Assembly (NCBI GenBank): GCA_016933045.1
Contig: JAFGBR010000052.1
Coordinates: forward strand, 1 to 64,000
Reading direction: 5' to 3'
Length of the DNA stretch: 64,000 nucleotides
Origin: Marinilabiliaceae bacterium
GTDB taxonomy: Bacteria > Bacteroidota > Bacteroidia > Bacteroidales > Marinilabiliaceae
The position numbers and the translations under genes are program-made. Below the pieces are notes generated by a model that searched no databases, was not told the DNA's origin, and saw nothing but the letters and a program-made list of their open reading frames with translations. This document shows, piece by piece, positions 42,501 through 51,724 of this stretch; the stretch's first letter is position 1, and each line of letters opens with the position of its first letter.

Positions 42501-44186
42501 ATGTCTGACGATAAGAAAATAATTTTTAGCATGGTTGGGGTGAGCAAGAGCTTTACACCCCAAAAGAAAGTATTGAATAATATTTATTTGTCGTTTTTTT
42601 ATGGCGCCAAAATTGGAATAATTGGGTTAAATGGTTCTGGAAAATCAACGCTTTTAAAAATTATTGCAGGAATAGAAAAGAATTTTGAAGGACAGGTGGT
42701 TTTTTCACCAGGTTATTCAGTAGGTTATCTGGAGCAGGATCCGAAAATGGATGATAATCTTACAGTACGACAGGTGGTTGAAGAAGGAGTTAAAGAAGTT
42801 GTATCGGTATTAAAGGCCTACGAAGAGGTTAACTTAAAATTTGGTGATCCTGAAGTTCTTGAAGATCCTGATAAGATGCAGGCGTTGATGGATGAACAAG
42901 CTGATTTACAGGAGAAAATTGATCAGTATGATGCCTGGAATCTTGATACAAAGCTTGAAATTGCAATGGATGCTTTGCGATGTCCACCTGAAGAACAAAA
43001 AATTGGAAGTCTGTCGGGTGGTGAAAAGAGACGGGTTGCATTGTGCCGCTTGCTTTTGCAACAACCTGATATTTTGCTTTTAGATGAGCCTACAAACCAT
43101 CTCGATGCCGAATCGGTTCAGTGGTTGGAAATGCATTTAAGAGATTATCCGGGTACTGTTATAGGGATTACTCACGATCGTTATTTTTTAGATAATGTAG
43201 CCGGATGGATATTAGAACTCGACAGGGGAGAGGGTATACCATGGAAAGGAAATTATTCGTCGTGGCTCGATCAAAAAACAAAAAGATTATCTCAGGAAGA
43301 GAAACAGGCTTCGAAACGGCGTAAAACGCTTGAGCGTGAGTTGGAATGGGTTCGTATGGCTCCAAAGGCTCGTCATGCAAAATCAAAGGCTCGTTTGGCA
43401 GCTTACGAGAGTTTGATTGATGAAGATGTAAAGGCAAAAGAAGAAAAACTGGAACTATTTATTCCAAATGGACCTCGTTTAGGTGATAAGGTTATTGAAG
43501 CATCATCTGTTGCAAAAGGGTATGGCGATAGGTTGTTGTTTGAAAATCTTCAGTTTCAGTTGCCTAAAAATGGTATAGTAGGTGTTATTGGTCCTAATGG
43601 TGCTGGAAAAACAACATTGTTTAGAATGATAATGGGTCTTGAAAATGCTGATTCAGGAATATTTGATGTTGGTCCTACTGTAAAAATAGGATATGTTGAT
43701 CAGTCGCATACAGCTATCGATCTAAATAAGAGTGTATACGCAGTTGTTTCAGGAGGGCATGATACAATTCGTATGGGAGGAAGAGAAATAAATGCTCGTG
43801 CCTATTTAGCCCGTTTTAATTTTACAGGGGGCGATCAGGAGAAAAAATGTGGTGTATTGTCGGGGGGAGAACGTAATAGATTACATTTGGCAATGACATT
43901 AAAAGAAGAAGCTAATGTTTTATTACTTGATGAACCAACAAACGATATTGATATAAACACCCTTAGGGCATTGGAAGAAGGCTTGGAAGATTTTGCAGGA
44001 TGTGCAGTTATCATATCTCACGATCGTTGGTTTTTAGATCGTGTTGCAACTCATATTTTAGCTTTCGAAGGTGATTCTGTTGTTTATTATTTTGATGGAG
44101 CTTATTCGGAGTATGAGGAGAATAAGAAACGTCGCTTGGGTGATGTTACTCCGCATCGAATAAAATATAAAAAGCTTATTAAATAA
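42501..44186 (+). CDS. ettA: ABC-F translational throttle ATPase EttA
   Basis: Soluble ABC-F protein that binds the ribosomal E site and gates the first elongation steps according to energy state. 561 residues with two ATPase cassettes. The first has Walker A GLNGSGKST, signature LSGGEKRRVAL and Walker B LLLDEPTNHLD. A linker of the EttA kind follows (WVRMAPKARHAKSKARL). The second has GPNGAGKTT, LSGGERNRLHL and LLLDEPTNDID. No membrane segments. It ends just before a shared terminator facing the cyclase gene. Confidence 0.95.
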   Translation: MSDDKKIIFSMVGVSKSFTPQKKVLNNIYLSFFYGAKIGIIGLNGSGKSTLLKIIAGIEKNFEGQVVFSPGYSVGYLEQDPKMDDNLTVRQVVEEGVKEVVSVLKAYEEVNLKFGDPEVLEDPDKMQALMDEQADLQEKIDQYDAWNLDTKLEIAMDALRCPPEEQKIGSLSGGEKRRVALCRLLLQQPDILLLDEPTNHLDAESVQWLEMHLRDYPGTVIGITHDRYFLDNVAGWILELDRGEGIPWKGNYSSWLDQKTKRLSQEEKQASKRRKTLERELEWVRMAPKARHAKSKARLAAYESLIDEDVKAKEEKLELFIPNGPRLGDKVIEASSVAKGYGDRLLFENLQFQLPKNGIVGVIGPNGAGKTTLFRMIMGLENADSGIFDVGPTVKIGYVDQSHTAIDLNKSVYAVVSGGHDTIRMGGREINARAYLARFNFTGGDQEKKCGVLSGGERNRLHLAMTLKEEANVLLLDEPTNDIDINTLRALEEGLEDFAGCAVIISHDRWFLDRVATHILAFEGDSVVYYFDGAYSEYEENKKRRLGDVTPHRIKYKKLIK

Positions 44187-44188
44187 AA

Positions 44189-44214
44189 AAAACCCTCATT
44201 AAGAGGGTTTTTTT
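44189..44214. terminator. bidirectional terminator between ettA and the cyclase gene
   Basis: AAAACCCTC (ending 44197) pairs with GAGGGTTTT (from 44203) across a 5-nt loop, with A- and T-runs on both sides. The genes converge here, and the hairpin overlaps the last codons of the minus-strand gene. Confidence 0.75.
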
Positions 44215-45328
44215 ATGGGAATAATACTTTTTTTAATGGATGTTCTTTAAAGGAATCATAAACTAAATCATCAACTATTGGGGTGTGTAAAAAATACATC
44301 TTCTGAACTCCTTTTCCTTTAACTTTAATAGGTAAGCGTTCAATTGTTTTGAAAGATTTTTGTATTTGTTGGTTTGTGTCGTACGATAGGTTAATTTGCA
44401 TTGGTTCAGAGTTTTGTTGCATTCGTGCAGCAGTATTTATGGTGTCGCCAAAAATATCGAAATGATAATAGTTTTTACCAATAAGCCCACCAAATATATC
44501 GCCTGAATTAATACCGATTCTGATTTCCCATTTTTGACTACTAATGGAATTTCGATAATTAATGTAATTTCTCATGTCAATAGCTGCCGATGCTAGTTTA
44601 ACAGCATGATCTTCGTTTCCATCACCCATTCCACATGCCGAAAGATAGGCATCGCCAATGGTTTTTATTTTAATGCAGTTATGGAACGACATAATATCGT
44701 CGAAAGCAGGAAAGATATCATTCAGCTCATCGAACATTTTTTTTGGCGACATTAGGTTGGTATTTGATGTGAAATCGACTAGATCGGCAAATAAAATTGA
44801 AACATTCTTATAACGTTTGGGTTTTGAAAAACCATGATGTAATATTTCGTTAGCTAAATTATCGGGCAGATACCCTCTAAGTATGTTTTCGGTACGTTGA
44901 CGTTCCTGGTTTAGTAATACTGATTGTTCTTTAAGTTTATTATATGTGCTAGATAAAGTAAGAACCGATCGAACTCTTGCAATTAATTCAATTCCGTCAA
45001 TAGGTTTCCTGATATAATCAATTGCTCCTGCTTCTAAAGCAAGTTTGATGTTTTCAGATTCAGAAAAACCTGAAGAAATGATTATTGGGATATCCTTAGT
45101 TGATTCGTTTTTTTTAATTTTAATTAAAGCATCAAAGCCCGACATTTCTGGCATCTCCCAATCCATAATAATTAAATCGGGTTTGTGTGTTTGCGCCATT
45201 CTACAGGCTTCTTTACCATTTGAAGCTTTAAGTATTGTAAAATTTTCATTGAGGTCATCAAGTAATGAAGCAACCAATTCAATGATTATCCGCATGTCAT
45301 CAACTATCAGAATTTTTATCTGATTCAT
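44213..45328 (-). CDS. response regulator with class III adenylate cyclase output
   Basis: 371 residues. The receiver (5-122) keeps D10-D11, phospho-acceptor D56 (IIMDWEMP) and K108 (IRKP). A signalling helix (about 125-155) leads into a class III cyclase domain. Its metal aspartates are D182 (LFADLVDFT) and D226 (KTIGDAY). Adenine-specifying residues are K222 and D291 (FDIFGD), and transition-state residues N298 and R302 (NTAARM). All catalytic positions of an adenylate rather than guanylate cyclase are present, so phosphorylation should control cAMP synthesis. No cognate kinase is fused. The nearby hybrid kinase and phosphatase are candidates only by proximity. Confidence 0.9.
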   Translation of the reverse strand: MNQIKILIVDDMRIIIELVASLLDDLNENFTILKASNGKEACRMAQTHKPDLIIMDWEMPEMSGFDALIKIKKNESTKDIPIIISSGFSESENIKLALEAGAIDYIRKPIDGIELIARVRSVLTLSSTYNKLKEQSVLLNQERQRTENILRGYLPDNLANEILHHGFSKPKRYKNVSILFADLVDFTSNTNLMSPKKMFDELNDIFPAFDDIMSFHNCIKIKTIGDAYLSACGMGDGNEDHAVKLASAAIDMRNYINYRNSISSQKWEIRIGINSGDIFGGLIGKNYYHFDIFGDTINTAARMQQNSEPMQINLSYDTNQQIQKSFKTIERLPIKVKGKGVQKMYFLHTPIVDDLVYDSFKEHPLKKVLFP

Positions 45329-45458
45329 CTATTTTAATTCTATCTTTAAAAGATGTTAAAATTATAATAATCTTAAACGTAAATTTACCAGTAATGTTAT
45401 GTTTTTTACATAAATGATTTGGTTAAATGTATAAATTTTTTTTAATAAAGGTGTAGAT

Positions 45459-45929
45459 ATGAAAATAATTGATTTTGAACTTTTAAATAGCTTAAGTTTA
45501 AAAGCCAAGGGAAGTACTCGACTTAGAAAAAATTTAAATTTTCATAATTCGGATGATGATTTGCTTCAGCGTATGTTAAATGCATTTGAACCTTATAGTT
45601 ATGTACAGCCTCACAGGCATTTGAAACCGGCCAAAAGAGAGGTTTTTTTAATTTTAAGAGGCAAGTTGCTTGTTGTTGTGTTTGATGATACTGGAGGTGT
45701 TAAAAAATATACTGTTTTAGATCCGATAAAGGGGGTTTTTGCAGTTGAGATACCTGTTGGCCAGTGGCATTTTGTGACATCATTGGAGACAGGAACTGTT
45801 GTGTATGAAATTAAGGATGGACCTTATTGTGCTGTTGATGATAAAGAATTTGCAAATTGGGCTCCAGGAGAAAATGATATTGAAGCGGCTAGATTATATT
45901 TGAAACAGTTATTAGAACTGATAAATTGA
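45459..45929 (+). CDS. WbuC-type cupin metalloprotein
   Basis: 156 residues with a single cupin barrel. Possible metal ligands are in VQPHRHLKPAKREVFLILRG (two histidines, then a glutamate) and the second cupin motif PVGQWHFV. The pattern fits the WbuC family, named from O-antigen clusters, whose reaction is unsettled. Here it lies alone upstream of hisS, with no sugar genes nearby. Confidence 0.75.
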   Translation: MKIIDFELLNSLSLKAKGSTRLRKNLNFHNSDDDLLQRMLNAFEPYSYVQPHRHLKPAKREVFLILRGKLLVVVFDDTGGVKKYTVLDPIKGVFAVEIPVGQWHFVTSLETGTVVYEIKDGPYCAVDDKEFANWAPGENDIEAARLYLKQLLELIN

Positions 45930-45979
45930 AAAATTTGGTAAAGATTGTTACAATGCCACAGAATTATGTTTCAATTTTT

Positions 45980-45987
45980 TAAATTTG
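45980..45987 (+). promoter_or_regulatory. -7 promoter element of hisS
   Basis: TAAATTTG followed by CGG, an exact TAnnTTTG match 30 bp before the hisS ATG. Confidence 0.45.
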
Positions 45988-46016
45988 CGGCTTAAAATAA
46001 TACAAAAAGTAATTTA

Positions 46017-47378
46017 ATGGCACAAAAACCATCAATTCCAAAGGGTACTCGAGATTTTTTACCGCACGAAATGGTTAATCGTAATTATATTTTTGATACA
46101 GTAAGGAAGGTGTTTCAGAAATATGGTTATTTGCCAATTGAAACCCCTGCTATGGAAAATTTATCAACTTTATTAGGCAAATATGGAGATGAGGGTGATA
46201 AATTACTTTTTAAAATATTGAATTCAGGTGATTATTTGAGAGATGTAAATGATGATGTATTGACTTCTCGCGATTCATTTAAGCTTATGTCGGAAATAAG
46301 TGAAAAGGGTTTGCGTTATGATTTAACTGTGCCTTTTGCACGTTTTGTTGTTCAGCATCAGAATGAGATAGTATTGCCATTTAAACGTTATCAAATTCAA
46401 CCAGTATGGCGTGCTGATAGGCCTCAAAAGGGTCGTTATCGTGAATTTTTTCAGTGCGATGTAGATGTGGTTGGAAGTAATTCGTTACTTAACGAGGTGG
46501 AGTTGATTCAGATTGTAGATGAGGTTTATAAGCAATTGAATATTAGAGTTGTTTTGAAATTTAATAATCGAAAAATATTATCGGGTATTGCCGAAATAAT
46601 TGGAGTGCCTGATAAAATTGTTGATATAACAGTTGCAATTGATAAGCTCGATAAAATTGGAATTGAAAAGGTTAATGAAGAGTTGGAGTTGAAAGGTATA
46701 TCAAAAGAGAAGATAGGAAAATTGCAACCTATCATCTTACTGTCAGGCTCAAATAGTGATAAGATTGAACAGTTAAAACAAATTTTGGCTCAATCAATAA
46801 TAGGGTTGAGAGGTATTGAGGAGATATCGGCAATAATTTTAGCACTGAAATCTTTGGATATAGTAATTGATGTTGAATTGGATTTGACATTGGCCAGAGG
46901 TTTAAATTATTATACAGGGGCTATTTTTGAGGTGAAGGCTAAAGATGTTGAAATAGGAAGTATTACCGGAGGGGGAAGATATGATGATTTAACTGGAGTA
47001 TTTGGATTAAAAGATGTATCGGGCGTTGGAATTTCGTTTGGGGCTGACAGAATATATGATGTAATGAATCAGCTTAATTTGTTTCCGTTACAATCGGAAG
47101 CCACAACAAAGGTGTTATTTGCTAATTTTGGAGAGAAGGAGGCATTTTACTGTTTAAAAATTATGAAAGAGATGCGGAACTGTGGAATAAATGTTGAATT
47201 ATATCCTGATTCGGTAAAAATGAAGAAGCAAATGAATTATGCTGATAAAAAGGGGATTCCTTTTGTAGTTATGATTGGAGAAAATGAAATGATTGAGTCT
47301 AAAATATCTGTAAAAAACATGATTACAGGAGAGCAAAAGCTGGTTTGTTTTGATGAGTTTATTGATTTGGTAAAATAA
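46017..47378 (+). CDS. hisS: histidyl-tRNA synthetase
   Basis: Class II synthetase charging tRNA-His. 453 residues. Motif 1 is in the N-terminal block ([12 protein letters not shown]). Motif 2 is [20 protein letters not shown], a form shared with eukaryotic and archaeal HisRS rather than the E. coli type. The histidine-binding motif reads [15 protein letters not shown], motif 3 is [12 protein letters not shown], and an anticodon-binding domain ends the protein. Confidence 0.96.
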   Translation: MAQKPSIPKGTRDFLPHEMVNRNYIFDTVRKVFQKYGYLPIETPAMENLSTLLGKYGDEGDKLLFKILNSGDYLRDVNDDVLTSRDSFKLMSEISEKGLRYDLTVPFARFVVQHQNEIVLPFKRYQIQPVWRADRPQKGRYREFFQCDVDVVGSNSLLNEVELIQIVDEVYKQLNIRVVLKFNNRKILSGIAEIIGVPDKIVDITVAIDKLDKIGIEKVNEELELKGISKEKIGKLQPIILLSGSNSDKIEQLKQILAQSIIGLRGIEEISAIILALKSLDIVIDVELDLTLARGLNYYTGAIFEVKAKDVEIGSITGGGRYDDLTGVFGLKDVSGVGISFGADRIYDVMNQLNLFPLQSEATTKVLFANFGEKEAFYCLKIMKEMRNCGINVELYPDSVKMKKQMNYADKKGIPFVVMIGENEMIESKISVKNMITGEQKLVCFDEFIDLVK

Positions 47379-47470
47379 AAAAACATAACAATCGGATGTT
47401 TTTTGCTAATTGGTGTTAAGTATTATTTTTTGCAATTGTGTATGATTGTTCCAGTAATGAAAAATTAGCT

Positions 47471-47478
47471 TACTTTTG
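47471..47478 (+). promoter_or_regulatory. -7 promoter element of ychF
   Basis: TACTTTTG followed by CAG, 29 bp before the ychF ATG. An upstream TTG lies about 22 bp away. Confidence 0.5.
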
Positions 47479-47506
47479 CAGAAATTTTTGAAAAAAAAGA
47501 GAGAAT

Positions 47507-48607
47507 ATGGCATTACAGTGTGGAATAGTAGGCTTGCCTAATGTTGGAAAATCAACTTTGTTTAATTGTTTGTCGAATGCGCGAGCTCAATCGGCAAATT
47601 TTCCTTTTTGTACTATTGAGCCTAATGTAGGTGTTATTACAGTACCTGATGAAAGATTGGTAAAACTTGAAAAATTAGTTAATCCTCAACGTGTAGTGCC
47701 AACAACAGTAGAAATAGTTGATATTGCAGGGTTGGTTAAAGGTGCAAGTAAAGGTGAAGGATTAGGAAATAAGTTTTTGGCAAATATTAGAGAAACAGAT
47801 GCTATTATTCATGTGTTGAGATGTTTTGAAGATGATAATATTACGCATGTTGATGGTTCAATTGATCCAGTTAGAGATAAGGAGATAATTGATTTTGAAC
47901 TTCAGATAAAAGATTTAGAAACAGTTGACAGCCGTATTGCTAAAACCGAAAAGATAGCAAAAACAGCAAAGGATCCTGATGCTAAAAAGCTTTATGAGGT
48001 GTTAGTGCGGTATAAAGAGGCATTGGAAAGTGGTAAGGCTGCGCGTACAGTTGAATTGACAGACGCAGAAGAGAAAGTTTCAAAGGATCTGTTCTTGTTA
48101 ACAAACAAGCCTGTTATGTATGTTTGTAATGTCGATGAGGGGTCTGTTGTTTCAGGTAATAAGTATGTAGAAGCAGTTCGTGAAGCAATAAAAGATGAGA
48201 ATGCCGGGCTTTTGATAATAGCTGCTCAAACAGAATCAGAAATTGCAGAATTGGAAACATACGAAGAAAGACAAATGTTTCTTGAAGATTTGGGTTTGAA
48301 AGAATCAGGAGTTGTTAAGTTGATTCGATCGGCCTATCATTTGCTTGAGTTGCAAACGTATTTTACATGTGGTGTTAAAGAAGTTAGGGCATGGACATTT
48401 CATAAAGGAGCAGTAGCTCCACAAGCTGCTGGAGTTATTCATAGTGATTTTGAGAAGGGTTTTATCCGTGCTGAGGTTATCAAATATGATGATTTTATTA
48501 AGTATGGTTCGGAACAGGCTTGTAAAGAAGCCGGAAAACTTAGTGTTGAAGGTAAAGAGTATGTGGTTAATGATGGCGATATTATGCACTTTAGATTTAA
48601 TGTGTAG
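47507..48607 (+). CDS. ychF: redox-regulated ATPase/GTPase YchF (OLA1 family)
   Basis: Obg-superfamily P-loop protein that hydrolyses ATP and associates with ribosomes. 366 residues: G1 GLPNVGKST, switch II DIAGLVKGASKGEGLGNKFL, the YchF-specific NVDE at the G4 position in place of NKxD, and a C-terminal TGS domain (TFHKGAVAPQAAGVIHSDFEKGF). Confidence 0.96.
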   Translation: MALQCGIVGLPNVGKSTLFNCLSNARAQSANFPFCTIEPNVGVITVPDERLVKLEKLVNPQRVVPTTVEIVDIAGLVKGASKGEGLGNKFLANIRETDAIIHVLRCFEDDNITHVDGSIDPVRDKEIIDFELQIKDLETVDSRIAKTEKIAKTAKDPDAKKLYEVLVRYKEALESGKAARTVELTDAEEKVSKDLFLLTNKPVMYVCNVDEGSVVSGNKYVEAVREAIKDENAGLLIIAAQTESEIAELETYEERQMFLEDLGLKESGVVKLIRSAYHLLELQTYFTCGVKEVRAWTFHKGAVAPQAAGVIHSDFEKGFIRAEVIKYDDFIKYGSEQACKEAGKLSVEGKEYVVNDGDIMHFRFNV

Positions 48608-48905
48608 TTGAAGCTGTATTAAGATTTTGTTAAGTAGTTGACTTTGTTTGATTGCTATTGTTTTTGTAGAAAAAAATGATGAGTGCGTTGTAATAATATT
48701 GTTTTTTTTGTAAGCTAAAGGTTAATAGTTTGTTATGATTTTTGTTTTTGTTGTTTTGATTAACATTTTTATAGTTATTTGTAATAATTTCATGACCTGA
48801 TGTAAATAGTGTTAATATTCTGTTAAAAACTGTTAAGCCTATTGGGGGGCTTTTTTCATTAACCTATTTTTGTTTTTAAATAAAAGTATTGAATGCTTTC
48901 AATAA
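48608..48905. other. intergenic region with terminator-like hairpin and promoter
   Basis: About 300 bp without a gene after ychF. Near its end, AAGCC (48835-48839) and GGCTT (48848-48852) form a short hairpin followed by T-residues. A -33/-7 promoter pair for the next small gene follows directly. Confidence 0.4.
48842..48872 (+). promoter_or_regulatory. promoter of the small membrane-protein gene
   Basis: TTG at 48842-48844, a 20-bp spacer, and TATTTTTG at 48865-48872, exact TAnnTTTG, 33 bp before ATG 48906. This makes a transcribed small gene more credible. Confidence 0.5.
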
Positions 48906-49055
48906 ATGAAAAAGTTAAAAATGGAAAAAGGTAATGTTCAGAATATTACTGTGAAGTTAAAACGGAAAATATTCATGTATTTTGTAATTGAGGTTTTTTT
49001 GGTTATTCTATTGTTAGGTTTTATTTTCTTTTTAATATCATTTGTATTTAATTAA
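48906..49055 (+). CDS. 49-residue single-pass membrane protein
   Basis: Read directly from the sequence: a basic head (MKKLKMEKGNVQNITVKLKR) and one strongly hydrophobic helix (residues about 22-47, with VFLVILLLGFIFFLISFV), ending FN. Positive-inside topology would put the head in the cytoplasm. It is preceded by a good promoter and followed within 10 bp by the convergent DUF gene. No family recognised. It could be a small stress, toxin or regulatory membrane peptide. Confidence 0.45.
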   Translation: MKKLKMEKGNVQNITVKLKRKIFMYFVIEVFLVILLLGFIFFLISFVFN

Positions 49056-49063
49056 ACTTTGTG

Positions 49064-49459
49064 TTATTGGTTATCCATAAATAAAGTGAATTTTTTTATA
49101 GCTATAGTTTTATAGTCAATTTTTGTTGTTAGTATCCATACTCCTTCCATCTGTTTAAAGGGTTCCCAAACAGTATCTCCTAAAAAGAAAGTGTAGTCAT
49201 TAGAGTTAATAAAAATTGTACCTTCAAAAGAAGGTAAAGATTTTCCATTGTTATCTTTCATAGGAGGATGATCTATGCAGTAATTTAGTGTTTTACCTTT
49301 AGCTCCTTTTATTTTTAAAACATAACCAAATTCAACGCCAGGTTTAATAGAAATATTTGTAGTTATGTCAATTAGTTTTGGTATCTCTTTTGAAATATGA
49401 TTCCAACTGGAATAAATGCCATAGCTATATAAATCACATTGTATTTTTTTTCGTGCCAT
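49064..49459 (-). CDS. small conserved-type protein of unknown function (DUF3859-like)
   Basis: 131 residues without signal peptide, mainly beta (DITTNISIKPGVEFGYVLKI, GVWILTTKIDYKTIAIKKFTLF). The overall pattern, a Bacteroidota protein of this length with KPGVEFGY near the start and a WxF/xTTK end, reminds me of DUF3859, but I cannot confirm it. It starts 3 bp after the stop of the TPR gene on the same strand, so the two are co-transcribed. Confidence 0.6.
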   Translation of the reverse strand: MARKKIQCDLYSYGIYSSWNHISKEIPKLIDITTNISIKPGVEFGYVLKIKGAKGKTLNYCIDHPPMKDNNGKSLPSFEGTIFINSNDYTFFLGDTVWEPFKQMEGVWILTTKIDYKTIAIKKFTLFMDNQ

Positions 49460-49462
49460 TAA

Positions 49463-51676
49463 TTATTGATCGAGCAAATATCTTAACTGATCGAGCAGTA
49501 TTGGTATATCATCAGTGTTTAAATTATATTTAATAAGATATTTTGAGTCCTGATGAAAAATTGAACAAAATTCCTCTATTGACAATTCTCTGTTTCCAAG
49601 GCTTTTTAAATAATAATGTAATGCTTCTTTTCTAAGTCCTTTGCATAATTGAACGTGACCGATGTAAATCAGGTCGTGATTATTTTGGTCCGAGATAAGT
49701 AGTTTTTGGTAATATTTTTCGGCCTGATCGAGTTTGCCTAGGACAAAAGAACACCATCCAATAGGTCTCCATACTTTTGTGTTTGAAGGGTCGGCATATT
49801 CGACTTTGAAGTAGTATTTAAGAGCTTCTTCGTAGTTTTCAATATCTAAATAACAGCTGCCAATAGATGCTTGAATTTGTAAGTTATCAGGGTCAAGTTT
49901 AGCAACATGTAGGTAGAATTCGAGAGCTTTGTTTTGTTTATTGAGTTTTTTGTAACAGAAGGCAATTTTTTTTAAGGTCCATCTGTTGTCGGGTTTAAGG
50001 ATATCTGCTTTTTTATAAAGATTAAGTGCTTCTTTAAAGTATCCCATTTGTTGGTAGCAATAAGCCATTTTTTGAGTTACTTCAATGTTGTCGGGATGAG
50101 TTGTTGAAAGTTGTTTGAAGACATCTAAGGCTTCGTTCATGTAATTTTTATTAAATAAGAATTCTCCAATTTGACGAATTGGTTCTGAGTTGCTGTAGAG
50201 TTGCTTAAAGAACCAGTTGTTGTAAAAATCGAGTTTCCAGTTAAAGATATCTTCAAATTGTCTGCTAGATGGATGAACTTTAAAAAAACGATATAAATCT
50301 TGTATGTATTGGTTCGAAATAACTAGTTTCTTTTTTGATGGGTCAATTGAGAACTGATCTTTTTGTATCTCACCCATTTGTTCAATTTCTGCTTTAAACA
50401 TTTGCCCCATCATATTTCGTTGGAACGAAGGCATGTGAGGAATACTAAGCATGAGTGAGTATTTGTCGGAGTTACAAAGAAAGCCTGAATCGGATATGTT
50501 GTCAATAAGGTCGTTATTTACAAATAGTTTTCCACTTTCGTTAATGGCTTCTTTAATGCTTGGATGATTTATGTAAAAAGGCATAAACCAGTTTGTAAAC
50601 TGATTGAAAAAGGGGAAGTGTTTAAGCATTTGAAAAGTTGAAAGAAATACATCTGCACCTTCCATTTGCAATTTCGATATCTCTTCGAGCTTATTCATTA
50701 ATTCGGGCGTTTCAGAAAAGAAATCCTTCCATTCAGGGTTTTTATCTTCCTGGAAACCAGATGTTAAATTGTCGAGATCAAGTTTTTCGTGTATGTTGGG
50801 GTGTAATTTTGTTACTTCGGGAATAATTTCATTGGTTAGTTTTTTAGATATTTTTTCGGTTTCTTTTGTTCTTATTAGTTGAATAATAATTGTTTGCAGA
50901 ATGTTCAAATGGTCTTTTTTATCTTTTAATAGTTTTAATCGTTGTTCAATTTCGGGATATAGAGATAGTCGTTTATCATATTTAAATAATGAAATAATTA
51001 AGGCTGTGGCTGCTTTCATTTGAATGTTTGGTTCGTCAGTGTTATCAGCAAGTTCAAATAAAAGTAACAGGTATCTCAGATTCCAGCATCGCAAGAGATT
51101 TAACATGATTGCACTGACAAACAGCGATTTTGAATGCCAGGGGATTTCTTTGTTGGAGAAAATAGTTTGTATAAGTTTATAAATCTCAATATTATCTTCT
51201 TCGTTAAGCCAAATTAGGTTAAAAATTTTAATTTCGATATCGATAAAAGTTTTCGATATCGACTCTTGATTTGCCACAAGCGATTTTAGCTTAATATCTT
51301 CGCACTGATTAATAAATGATGATATTATGGTTTTATCGAGTCGGTTTTTTTGTGTTGTTAATGAACGTATTGTTTCGTATGTGTATTCACCGGAATATTT
51401 TATTAATAATAGCTCGATGGATTTGTCGGAAAGTTGATAAATATTAGCTAAAAGATGGTTGAATATTTGATGTCTGTTTGGATCATTATTACTTTCAGAT
51501 GCATAATGTAATATGCTTTTGTATGACATTTCGAGGTTGTAATGCGAATCAATTAAATCGCTGTTTTGTAGTTCCTTAATATTTAGCGATAGTAAATGAA
51601 ATGCATCTTTTATTCTTTTCTCTTCAAGTGCTTTAATTACCTGTGTTTTTAGTTTTTTTATTTCTGATGGTTCCAT
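49463..51676 (-). CDS. tetratricopeptide-repeat protein
   Basis: 737 residues, no signal peptide or TM. The first 480 residues are helical without a clear family. From about 520 to 680 there are at least five consecutive TPR units (for example MAYCYQQMGYFKEALNLYKKA and ASIGSCYLDIENYEEALKYY), each with the usual G/A/Y spacing. Presumably a cytoplasmic scaffold, partnered with the small downstream protein. Partner unknown. Confidence 0.78.
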   Translation of the reverse strand: MEPSEIKKLKTQVIKALEEKRIKDAFHLLSLNIKELQNSDLIDSHYNLEMSYKSILHYASESNNDPNRHQIFNHLLANIYQLSDKSIELLLIKYSGEYTYETIRSLTTQKNRLDKTIISSFINQCEDIKLKSLVANQESISKTFIDIEIKIFNLIWLNEEDNIEIYKLIQTIFSNKEIPWHSKSLFVSAIMLNLLRCWNLRYLLLLFELADNTDEPNIQMKAATALIISLFKYDKRLSLYPEIEQRLKLLKDKKDHLNILQTIIIQLIRTKETEKISKKLTNEIIPEVTKLHPNIHEKLDLDNLTSGFQEDKNPEWKDFFSETPELMNKLEEISKLQMEGADVFLSTFQMLKHFPFFNQFTNWFMPFYINHPSIKEAINESGKLFVNNDLIDNISDSGFLCNSDKYSLMLSIPHMPSFQRNMMGQMFKAEIEQMGEIQKDQFSIDPSKKKLVISNQYIQDLYRFFKVHPSSRQFEDIFNWKLDFYNNWFFKQLYSNSEPIRQIGEFLFNKNYMNEALDVFKQLSTTHPDNIEVTQKMAYCYQQMGYFKEALNLYKKADILKPDNRWTLKKIAFCYKKLNKQNKALEFYLHVAKLDPDNLQIQASIGSCYLDIENYEEALKYYFKVEYADPSNTKVWRPIGWCSFVLGKLDQAEKYYQKLLISDQNNHDLIYIGHVQLCKGLRKEALHYYLKSLGNRELSIEEFCSIFHQDSKYLIKYNLNTDDIPILLDQLRYLLDQ

Positions 51677-51724
51677 TATGGAAATATAAAAATTGGTTTT
51701 TATTTTTATAATGTTTTATAAAAT

